From UBA4844 sp050943255 (GTDB lineage: Bacteria; Bacillota; Syntrophomonadia; Syntrophomonadales; Syntrophomonadaceae), in assembly GCA_050943255.1 (NCBI GenBank), contig JBMNOV010000004.1, positions 1 through 64,000 on the forward strand: a stretch of 64,000 nucleotides of DNA, given 5' to 3'. A program made the translations under genes and the position numbers. A model generated the notes under the pieces. The model had not been told where the DNA came from and did no database searches. It saw only the letters and a list, made by a program, of their open reading frames with translations. Positions 1 through 7,375 of the stretch are shown in pieces. How positions within the stretch are numbered: the first letter of the stretch is position 1; every line of letters begins with the position of its first letter.

Positions 1-52
1 CGACCGAACCGCAAGGACCGTCCCTATGGCTCACCCATCCCCCTGGCTTAAC

Positions 53-1195
53 TTATTTTTCATTGGCATTTGCAACTGGTGCTTCGATATCAGTCCAATC
101 AGCAGGATTATAGGGCTCCTGCCCGGTCAGGAGAGCATATTGGGCTTTAATCTGAGCAATAGCAACCTTGGCATTGTCTAGATTTATACGAGCGTTCAAC
201 TCAGCTGTCTTAATTGATGATAAGGCTGATTGAGCAATCATGCCCAACTCATATTTAAGTTCTGCGATCTGCCAATCCCTGGATGCAGTTTCATAGGCTT
301 GCTGCGCTGTAGCAATCTGCCCTTCCATTGTGTCTAATAGATAATAAAGCTGTTCTATAGAAGTTCGGGTATCCCGCTTGCTTTTTTCATAATCAACTTT
401 AGCCATTTCCAGGTTAATGTTCTGCATTTCTGATGATAGCCCAGGGATTACCCAGGATTGCTGGTTCTCCTGATTTTTAAGCTGGGCCTCTTTATTCCAA
501 ACATCTATAGATTCAGACAAACCCCGGCTTATTTCGGTATTTAGATCACGCCTATTATATTGAGTTAAAATAGGCTTACTGATTAATTCAGGCTGCCAAT
601 TTTCACTTTCACCTAATAATGACCTTAAGGCGGCAATTGAACTATTATACTGAGCTTTAGCCAATTCATAGGCTTTTTCTAGCTGTTCGGTTCCAGCTTT
701 AGCCTTTTCATAATCAAATTCAGCTAATGTGCCAACTGCCCGGGCTACACTGTTCATGGTTAACTGTATCTTGGCATCTTCCAACCTAAGGCGGTTGAGT
801 TCCATCGTATTGTAATTAGTAAGTGCGTCACAGTAGGCATTGACCACAGTATAAGTAATACTGTCTCGGGCTGTTTCTTCAGCTTTTTTTGCGACCTGGT
901 AGCCTATTTCAGCCTGCTGATAGTTGTTCATTACCTGCTGGTACGCAGGTATTACTAACCCCCCCTCTGGAATCCAGGTTACTGTTTTGGCTGCATCGTC
1001 CCGGCTGAGCGCTGCCTTTTCCACATTCAGACTAGCCTTGCGTAAATCAGGATTGTTCTTATAAGCTTTATCCAAGGCTTGTTGAATAGTAATTGAATCA
1101 GGCAGTGATGTATTAGCATAGGTATATATTGGGGTAGTGAACAAAAGGCTAAAGCATATAATAATGGACAATAATTTGTATGTATTAACTTTCAA
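53..1195 (-). CDS. TolC-like outer-membrane-efflux family protein
   Basis: Exported protein of 380 aa resembling the TolC/OEP family. The N-terminus is a signal peptide (KLLSIIICFSLLF, ending near YTYAN). The mature part is almost all helical, with two related halves rich in Ala, Glu, Lys and Tyr, as in OEP coiled-coil repeats; motifs such as AEFDYEKAKAGTEQLEKAYE and AELNARINLDNAKVAIAQI recur. I start it at TTG 1195, not the upstream ATG at 1234. AAGAGGTG lies just before the TTG, and a perfect promoter at 1244-1272 puts transcription start close to 1234. No pump or adaptor gene is next to it. TolC normally spans an outer membrane, so its role in a Clostridium-like cell is unclear; it may act within the wall or S-layer. 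Family fairly sure, function not. Confidence 0.75.
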   Translation of the reverse strand: MKVNTYKLLSIIICFSLLFTTPIYTYANTSLPDSITIQQALDKAYKNNPDLRKASLNVEKAALSRDDAAKTVTWIPEGGLVIPAYQQVMNNYQQAEIGYQVAKKAEETARDSITYTVVNAYCDALTNYNTMELNRLRLEDAKIQLTMNSVARAVGTLAEFDYEKAKAGTEQLEKAYELAKAQYNSSIAALRSLLGESENWQPELISKPILTQYNRRDLNTEISRGLSESIDVWNKEAQLKNQENQQSWVIPGLSSEMQNINLEMAKVDYEKSKRDTRTSIEQLYYLLDTMEGQIATAQQAYETASRDWQIAELKYELGMIAQSALSSIKTAELNARINLDNAKVAIAQIKAQYALLTGQEPYNPADWTDIEAPVANANEK

Positions 1196-1243
1196 GTATA
1201 ACACCTCTTTTGTTAATTCCGACTTGCTGGTCAAGTTTAATTA

Positions 1244-1272
1244 ATTATATAAATGCCTAACCTAAGTGTCAA
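1244..1272 (-). promoter_or_regulatory. Sigma-A promoter of the TolC-like gene
   Basis: On the minus strand TTGACA (1267-1272) and TATAAT (1244-1249) are separated by exactly 17 bp, a perfect housekeeping consensus. The expected start point, near 1237, leaves a leader of about 40 nt before TTG 1195. Confidence 0.8.
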
Positions 1273-1317
1273 TAATCAGCTAAGCCGATAATTAATCAGT
1301 ATTACGTTTAAATATGA

Positions 1318-1866
1318 TTACTTTTTTATTATAATATTGCCAGTCTCTTCATCCCAGTCATAATCAACCAACCCTCTCATTTTTAGAGGATTCAAAGGAA
1401 CAACTGTGTAATCACCCTTTTTTTTAGCCCTTAATTCAACTCTCTTATTATTTACCACCATGGTTTGGCTCTCTTTATAATAACTGACTATGTAATTAGG
1501 ATGAGAATAACACTCGCGTACAAATTGAACAGCATTCCTGTACTCAAGGTAAAGAACACCTTCTTCATACCAGTAAGGCCAGGTAGTAATTTCCCCATTA
1601 AGCTTTACTAGACCCTTGCTGGTGTCCTTCCGGCTGTTTATAAATACTTTACGGGTGTTTTGATCCCACTCTACCTCGGCGTCCATGGCTTCCGCTATTG
1701 CCCGTACCGGCAACATAGTACTGCCATTAATAATATGAGCTGGAACATCATTCTGAATTTCCTTGCCATTTACATAAACTTTTACCGTATCCCCGGCAAA
1801 ACACATACTGGCTGTGACAAACACTAATAAAACAGCTAATATCAAAGCTGTCCATTTTATCTTCAT
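1318..1866 (-). CDS. Secreted copper-amine-oxidase N-domain (stalk) protein
   Basis: Small exported protein of 182 aa. Residues 1-24 are a signal peptide ending in CFAG. Residues about 28-80 match the copper amine oxidase N-terminal (stalk) repeat common in clostridial surface proteins: VYVNGKEI, then MLPVRAIAEAMDAEVEWDQ, then KVFIN. The C-terminal half contains a second, more divergent unit (YTVVPLNPLKMRGLVDYDWDEETGNIIIKK). No enzyme domain is visible, so a structural or cell-wall-binding role is inferred. GCAGGAGG precedes the ATG with good spacing. It lies downstream of the larger stalk-domain protein, but a strong terminator separates them, so it probably has its own transcript. Confidence 0.75.
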   Translation of the reverse strand: MKIKWTALILAVLLVFVTASMCFAGDTVKVYVNGKEIQNDVPAHIINGSTMLPVRAIAEAMDAEVEWDQNTRKVFINSRKDTSKGLVKLNGEITTWPYWYEEGVLYLEYRNAVQFVRECYSHPNYIVSYYKESQTMVVNNKRVELRAKKKGDYTVVPLNPLKMRGLVDYDWDEETGNIIIKK

Positions 1867-1929
1867 TAATATATGCCCTCCTGCTAAAAAGTTAGATTGT
1901 TAACTATCAGCCGATAATCTCTTTTTATG

Positions 1930-1960
1930 AAAAAACCGGGCTCTTACGAGCCCGGTTTTA
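1930..1960 (-). terminator. Rho-independent terminator after the 764-aa surface protein gene
   Basis: Perfect 12-bp stem (1932-1943 with 1948-1959, core CCGGGCTC/GAGCCCGG), a 4-nt loop and, on the minus strand, a run of six T. It lies just after the stop codon at 1975. Confidence 0.9.
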
Positions 1961-1974
1961 TAAGATGCTATATA

Positions 1975-4269
1975 TTATTTGGAAAGCAGAACCGTCTGGG
2001 TTGCGGGATCCCAACCAACTTGATAGCCAAGGCCTTCTGCTACATAACGGGCAGGAAGCATGGTTCTATCACTGCTGATTTCCGGAGCAACATCCATGGT
2101 CTGAGCTTCACCATTTACTAAAATGGTGGCGCTGCCAATGGTTAATTCTACAACATTGTCACCCTTAGTAAGAGTAACCTTTTGGGTTGCTTCATCCCAT
2201 ACTACGTCTTCTTCAGCTACACCGAGAGCATATCCCATGTAACGAACCGGAACATAGGTACGGTCATTCTTAATGTAAGGAGCAACATCCATAACTTTGG
2301 CTACACCATCAACTTCATAGATGTTGGAGCCGATTCTGAACTGTCCAGCAGCTGCGCCAGCTGTTCCCTGACCAGGAGCAGGGGTTACACACTGGCCGAT
2401 AACTGTGCTTACTATGGTAGAAGTATCGAATTTAGCTGCAACAGCGTTGTCACTTAATGCTGTTGAAGCGCCAGTAATTCTTACTTTGAAATTGCCTTCG
2501 GGTACTGTACGATCAGTAGTTACCTTAACATCAGAAATCTCAATAGTAGACGGGGTAGAACTTGCAGATTTGATAGCAATAGTCAGAGTTCCACCATTAG
2601 TACTAATAGTATCAAGAACCAGGTCTCCTTCAGTTACTTCAACTATAGGTTTCGCTGACCAAGTAGCCCCGGTAGGCAGGGCAAGAACCAAGTTGTTATT
2701 AGCTTTTAAAACCTCTTTCTTGGATTCAGTAATAACTATATCACCAGCGGCCTGGCCTTGAGATCCGATAACAATATCGGCATCGCCATCAGTGGTCATG
2801 GTTACCGGTGCTAATACTTCAGCAACCTTTACGGTTCCGGTTACACCAGCAGTTCCGCCAACTTCTATTTCAAGGTCACCAACGAAATCAGGAGAAATAG
2901 TTACCTGAGGTTTTTTGAACAGAATAGTGCTTTTAGTATGAGATCCTGCTGGAACATTCACTCTTATTGTCCGTCCATTATTGGAAGAGCTTATTCCACT
3001 AGTGTTGCCAAGATTTAAACTGCCAGATTCAGTCTCAATTGTTAATGGATTAGCTGCTGCAGTGCTTAAATCCGGCCAATTTGCGAGCGCTGGTGGAGCT
3101 GCTGTTGCATTGGTATTCCATTTTACGCCGGCGGGAAGGGTAAAGCTTATTGTCCGGCCTGGAATTAATGAATCAGCAAGATCTTCCTTAATTCTGAAGC
3201 TGCCAAGTTCAGTCGAATCCCAACCAGCAACAACTTCCTTCACTACATCCTCGATTACACTAGCGTTATAATCAACATAACTACCGACTACCAAATCAGT
3301 ATCAGTAATATTATCGCCTGATACAGTTACGGTTATATCGCCTTTCTTGGCAATAGTATCATCAATTTTAATATTTCCTACAATATCAATTCTAGCCGCA
3401 CTAGTTCTAGTTGTAAATCCAGCCGGTAATGGAGTCGGAAGAGTTATTTTCAATACTCGCGGATCGGCAACACCGTTATTAACACTCAAACCAGTTATAC
3501 CCTGGAAAGACCAGTTACCGGTTACAGTCGGTGTTCCTGTCACTACATTTGAACCCCAGGAAAAACCAGATGGAAGTTTCAAACTGATTACATCACCAGC
3601 ATCAAAGGTATTATTTCTAGTTTCAATTACAGAAATAATATCAGTGTCCCCACCGTTAACGCTCAGAGTCTTAGTTCCTTGTACGGAAACAGTTGTTCCT
3701 CCAGCTGTTCCGGCTTTACCGATACGTACTGTATCTGTAGAGAATACACCCTGGTTAGAACCACTGATGGTTGCATTTAAGTCACCACTGGCGCCAGAGG
3801 TGTTAACTTTATTTAAATATACATATATCAAACCCTGGCCAACAATCCCATCAGCCGCGAAAGGAATATTAATGGATTTACCATTTGAAGCTACTGTCGG
3901 AGTACCTACTGTTCCAGCAAGTGCATTGGGCACTGCTGCTGTTGAAGGTAAGCTGATCGGAACGCTTACATTTACATCTGCAGCTGCATTATTTACTTGT
4001 ACTGTGCCAGCAGCAGTTGCAATTGATACCCCTGAAGGTAAATTAATGGTTATAACATCATATGTTTTAACTGCTACACTATTATCTACGTTAATCTCAA
4101 TAATTCCCAATGGTATGTTGGTTTCATTAGCGCCAACATTGGGACAGGTTACTGCTTTGTAGGTTGCCGCAGCTTCAGCTACTGGCGGTGCTACAAATAC
4201 GGGTGCCAGTAATGCCAAGCACAGGCATAAGGTCATTACTATGGACAAAGTCCGGTTTCTTCTTAGCAT
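1975..4269 (-). CDS. Probable surface-layer protein with C-terminal stalk domains
   Basis: Secreted protein of 764 aa. A signal peptide covers residues 1-34 (cleavage likely after PPVAEA). The central 600 residues are low in charge, rich in Thr, Val, Ala, Gly and Asn, and contain repeated beta-sandwich-like units (ITINLPSGV, ISLKLPSGFSWG, ISFTLPAGVKWN, LVLALPTGATW). They probably form a string of immunoglobulin-like domains. Residues about 645-764 hold two copper-amine-oxidase-N repeats (VDGVAKVMDVAPYIKNDRTY and VNGEAQTMDVAPEISSDRTM). No SLH or cell-wall-binding-2 domain is seen. A strong Shine-Dalgarno (AAAGGAGG), a good promoter and a strong terminator suggest high expression as a single gene. 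S-layer or major surface protein is inference from composition and architecture. Confidence 0.75.
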   Translation of the reverse strand: MLRRNRTLSIVMTLCLCLALLAPVFVAPPVAEAAATYKAVTCPNVGANETNIPLGIIEINVDNSVAVKTYDVITINLPSGVSIATAAGTVQVNNAAADVNVSVPISLPSTAAVPNALAGTVGTPTVASNGKSINIPFAADGIVGQGLIYVYLNKVNTSGASGDLNATISGSNQGVFSTDTVRIGKAGTAGGTTVSVQGTKTLSVNGGDTDIISVIETRNNTFDAGDVISLKLPSGFSWGSNVVTGTPTVTGNWSFQGITGLSVNNGVADPRVLKITLPTPLPAGFTTRTSAARIDIVGNIKIDDTIAKKGDITVTVSGDNITDTDLVVGSYVDYNASVIEDVVKEVVAGWDSTELGSFRIKEDLADSLIPGRTISFTLPAGVKWNTNATAAPPALANWPDLSTAAANPLTIETESGSLNLGNTSGISSSNNGRTIRVNVPAGSHTKSTILFKKPQVTISPDFVGDLEIEVGGTAGVTGTVKVAEVLAPVTMTTDGDADIVIGSQGQAAGDIVITESKKEVLKANNNLVLALPTGATWSAKPIVEVTEGDLVLDTISTNGGTLTIAIKSASSTPSTIEISDVKVTTDRTVPEGNFKVRITGASTALSDNAVAAKFDTSTIVSTVIGQCVTPAPGQGTAGAAAGQFRIGSNIYEVDGVAKVMDVAPYIKNDRTYVPVRYMGYALGVAEEDVVWDEATQKVTLTKGDNVVELTIGSATILVNGEAQTMDVAPEISSDRTMLPARYVAEGLGYQVGWDPATQTVLLSK

Positions 4270-4317
4270 CCTTTTTCCTCCTTTTAATATAAATACAATA
4301 AGCTTTAGGTCATCGGT

Positions 4318-4345
4318 ATAATAACACCTAGTGCTATGTAGTCAA
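4318..4345 (-). promoter_or_regulatory. Probable sigma-A promoter of the 764-aa surface protein gene
   Basis: Minus-strand TTGACT (4340-4345) and TATTAT (4318-4323) with a 16-bp spacer, about 45 nt upstream of the ATG at 4269. Confidence 0.6.
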
Positions 4346-4433
4346 TTCCCCCTTTCCAGGTGTCTTATGTTCAGATAATCAGCGATTCATATTCGCCATC
4401 TCAATGCCAATTTATTATGGCTATTTTCTCAGA

Positions 4434-4467
4434 CGAAAAAAAGGATGGGAAGGTTCCCATTTTTTTA
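4434..4467 (-). terminator. Hairpin after the O-antigen ligase/TPR gene
   Basis: ATGGGA (4445-4450) pairs with TCCCAT (4455-4460). The stem is flanked by an A-run on one side and a T-run on the other, so it could terminate in both directions. On the minus strand it follows the stop at 4562 by about 100 nt. Confidence 0.6.
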
Positions 4468-4561
4468 ATAATAAACTTATAATCTCTTATCTTTTAGAAA
4501 AATATTCTATAATTATAGAATTATAGCAGGCTTTAGGTAAGTATTATGCTGCTGGTATATC

Positions 4562-6991
4562 TTATTTTAATAGCGGCTGGGCCAATAGTTCTTGATACTG
4601 CTGATAATGCTGCGGGGAGTTAGTTTGCAGCCATAACTCGTACTGCTCCGCTTCGGCTGACCTACCCATTTTATAAAGGGCTGCTGTGTACCAGACAATA
4701 GCATTAGGATCGGCAATTAACGGCTCCAATATCTGCCTAGTTAGCTCAAAATTACTCAGCAAGTAATTTACCCGGGCTATACAAAGCTGTGATTCCGGGT
4801 CTAGCTGCAGTGCGGGCCCATTCCAGAACATCGTTTTGTCAGGATTAATCTTCTTGATTTGTGTATGCAAACGCTTCTCCACTTCAAGCACCTTCCGAGC
4901 TAATTCCCCGGCTTTACTCTCCTGCCCGGCTTTGGTATAGGAATCACAGCCAGCCCAAAGAATTTTTATTAAAACATTATAGGCATTACCATCATTGGGG
5001 GTTATTGCAATCACCGCCTCACTCTGAGCAATGCCCTGCTCAATGTCACCTAAGCGGGTACAGGTATTAATCAGGGAATTGCGCACCTTAATGTCATAAG
5101 GGGCATATTTTTCAGCCTGGCTAATTTCCTGCTGGGACTTTTTATAATACTCTCCCGCTGATGGCGGGCTGGTTTCTCGCAATTGGTTAAAGCGCAGGGC
5201 ATAGACCTGAGCCAAGTTGGCATGGTAGGCGGCGTTATGGGAATCAAAGGAGGTGGCACGCAGGTAATACTTCTCGGCCTGGGCTAATAAATCATTTTGC
5301 TTACTAGCGTCACTTGTCTCACTTAATCGATTTAATTGTTTCCCAGCCGCTACCGCATTATTATAGGCCAAGGTATAACCGCTGCCCATAATAAGTAAGA
5401 CAAAAGCCATAACCGTGGCCAGGCTAAAATTTAGTACAAGCTTTATTTGAGGGGTACAGACCGGTACCTTCTCAATCCGGGTAGCGGCATTTATTAATGC
5501 CAGCAAAACCCATAAAATTAGTGCAAGTGCTGTCAGGGAAAGATCAAAATCAATGGCTGCATGTAAAGCGAATGCCAAAGCCGAGCTTACTGTCCCCCAA
5601 ATGAGAATCCAGTTTGCAGTATAATCTAACTGATCGATTACCGCCTCAGTTCGCCTTCTTCTATAATTGCGATAAAGCATAAATACCCCATGCAGCAACA
5701 GTAACCACATAGCTAAAAAAGCCAAAAAACCAATTATCCCTGCCTCCACCGCTACCTGCAGGAAATGGTTATGCACTTCGGTAGCATAAATAAGGTAATC
5801 CTGGTATTGGTGGTAAAGCGCATTCCATCCTCCCGCCCCCGTACCAATAACCGGGTGATCCTTAATTATATTAATAGCCCAGTTGTTCATATCCATCCGG
5901 GTAATAAAACTACTGCTTTGCCTATTGGTTAAAGCCAGAATTTCCGCTGAAATGTCTGCTGGTAATATCTGTGGAAACTTTGTTGCTAAGGTTACTAGAA
6001 GAATGGCAACCAATAATATAAAAGAAATGAAGACGGCTTTAACGCTAATACCTTTAGAGTGTATTAATCGTTGTAAACCCTCGCGAATTATTTCACCACC
6101 AGTAATAATTAGGATTCCAATAAGGGTAAAAGGCAAAGCGCGGGCAACTTCTTCCCCTCGAAAAAGAGGTATAAAGAATGAAGAAGTTATTAGGGCTGCA
6201 ACTAGTGCTAGAGACATACAGTAAAACAATTTAATCCGGTAAAATCCAGACAATCCCCAAATAAGCAAAAGTGAACCCACCGCAAAAATCAGCCATGCCC
6301 CTTTGGACATTGTGCCTAATAGTACTAAAAGCAACATATAACAAATTATGCCATAAATTAACCGACCTAATAATTTATTAGTCTTAATCCACAAGGTAGC
6401 TCCCAGCAAAGTTACTACTGCCATTAACACTGCAGCTGCATTGGAATACTGCAGGGTAGAAGCAATCTGGGAGCCTATAACCGCACCCGGGTAATTACTA
6501 TAACCCGTAGCAGCTAACAAACCGATTACAGCAACCCCCGCAGCCGAGGCAATAATTATACGTAAAATATTTTCATAATCATGATAATCTTTTACCAAAT
6601 TACTGACCATCCAATAAACCATAAAAAGATTTAAAGCGCGCAGAAAACCATAAATGGCCTCCCCGCTGTGAACTGCCCCCAATAGGGAAAGTAGATAGGC
6701 AGCGGCATAAGCTAGTACGGCCCAATCTAAATAGCTGTGCAGGAAGCTATAATCCCGTTGTTTAATTTTAACTATCCAGAATAATATAAAAACCAGCGCA
6801 CTTAATATATGATAGACAAACATATCCTGGTTAAAACATAATCCCCTAACATAAGGGGGATAAAATATAAGCAGGGCTATAACAATAAAAAGAATAAGTG
6901 AGAGCCATTTAGGCGTGGGCTGCCAATTAATGCTGTCTCCACCATAAAGGGTTCCCCTCTTTTTTCTACCACTGATCTCTTTCTTCGCCAT
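4562..6991 (-). CDS. O-antigen ligase/polymerase (Wzy_C type) with C-terminal TPR region
   Basis: Polytopic membrane protein of 809 aa. About a dozen hydrophobic segments lie between residues 30 and 540. The family's periplasmic-loop signature is visible around residues 365-410: DHPVIGTGAGGWNALYHQYQ followed by HNHFLQVAVEAGIIGFLAF. Residues about 560-800 are soluble and contain TPR-like units (NDLLAQAEKYYLRATSFDSH, AEKYAPYDIKVRNSLINTC). Proteins of this layout ligate or polymerise lipid-linked glycans at the outer face of the membrane. The neighbouring amidase, LCP, TagO-like and glycosyltransferase genes suggest a wall polysaccharide substrate. The start is supported by GGGAGAGG 4 nt before the ATG. 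A terminator-like hairpin precedes the gene, so it probably has its own promoter. Confidence 0.8.
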   Translation of the reverse strand: MAKKEISGRKKRGTLYGGDSINWQPTPKWLSLILFIVIALLIFYPPYVRGLCFNQDMFVYHILSALVFILFWIVKIKQRDYSFLHSYLDWAVLAYAAAYLLSLLGAVHSGEAIYGFLRALNLFMVYWMVSNLVKDYHDYENILRIIIASAAGVAVIGLLAATGYSNYPGAVIGSQIASTLQYSNAAAVLMAVVTLLGATLWIKTNKLLGRLIYGIICYMLLLVLLGTMSKGAWLIFAVGSLLLIWGLSGFYRIKLFYCMSLALVAALITSSFFIPLFRGEEVARALPFTLIGILIITGGEIIREGLQRLIHSKGISVKAVFISFILLVAILLVTLATKFPQILPADISAEILALTNRQSSSFITRMDMNNWAINIIKDHPVIGTGAGGWNALYHQYQDYLIYATEVHNHFLQVAVEAGIIGFLAFLAMWLLLLHGVFMLYRNYRRRRTEAVIDQLDYTANWILIWGTVSSALAFALHAAIDFDLSLTALALILWVLLALINAATRIEKVPVCTPQIKLVLNFSLATVMAFVLLIMGSGYTLAYNNAVAAGKQLNRLSETSDASKQNDLLAQAEKYYLRATSFDSHNAAYHANLAQVYALRFNQLRETSPPSAGEYYKKSQQEISQAEKYAPYDIKVRNSLINTCTRLGDIEQGIAQSEAVIAITPNDGNAYNVLIKILWAGCDSYTKAGQESKAGELARKVLEVEKRLHTQIKKINPDKTMFWNGPALQLDPESQLCIARVNYLLSNFELTRQILEPLIADPNAIVWYTAALYKMGRSAEAEQYELWLQTNSPQHYQQYQELLAQPLLK

Positions 6992-7005
6992 TTTCCTCTC
7001 CCAAA

Positions 7006-7053
7006 TAAAAAAAAGCTATCCTCATTATACTAAATAAATACCCTGAGGACAGC
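7006..7053 (-). terminator. Terminator-like hairpin upstream of the O-antigen ligase
   Basis: TCCTCA (7019-7024) pairs with TGAGGA (7044-7049); after an A-C mismatch, GCT pairs with AGC. On the minus strand eight T residues follow. It would end transcripts coming from the amidase and nucleotidyltransferase-remnant side. Confidence 0.6.
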
Positions 7054-7112
7054 CTGTAAAAAAGCTTGATTAATTTATAAAAGGTCAATTTGGAGTATAG
7101 TTCAGGCAAAAT

Positions 7113-7375
7113 TTAACCAGGCGGGTAAATCATTTTCGCGTATTTATCTATATGGTGCCGCAGTTATTCATTCGTCAGTGATTCATGATGAACAACATCA
7201 AAGAAATAAGGCAGCGGTAATTCCTGGTTTAAGACTACTTAAGCGGCTTACTATTTGTTCGGTTATACCAGAACCATAAATAACCAGGTCAACATCAGAA
7301 CCTTTCTTATAATTGCCCAAGGCGCGGTTGCCAAATATAGCGGTTTTCTCAATCTCTGGCCACCTGGCATATTGC
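7113..7375 (-). pseudogene. Decayed MNT-type nucleotidyltransferase (antitoxin-like) remnant
   Basis: The reading frame begins directly after the amidase stop codon without its own start. It reads WPEIEKTAIFGNRALGNYKK, then GSDVDLVIYGSGITEQIVSR. GSR-like GNRALG plus the GSDVDL acidic pair are the hallmarks of minimal nucleotidyltransferases (MNT/KNTase fold) found in HEPN-MNT modules. A frameshift near 7230 moves the rest to another frame (LNQELPLPYFFDVVHHESLT). An in-frame TAA then interrupts LTNE and LRHHIDKYAKMIYPPG. The gene is thus 5'-truncated, frameshifted and stopped. No HEPN partner is visible. The rest of the gap (6992-7112) holds only the terminator-like hairpin. Confidence 0.75.

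Noticed and set aside
3347..4162. Long plus-strand frame of 271 codons
   Set aside because: It is antisense to the 764-aa surface protein, whose signal peptide, repeats, ribosome site, promoter and terminator are clear. The long open frame follows from its biased codon composition.
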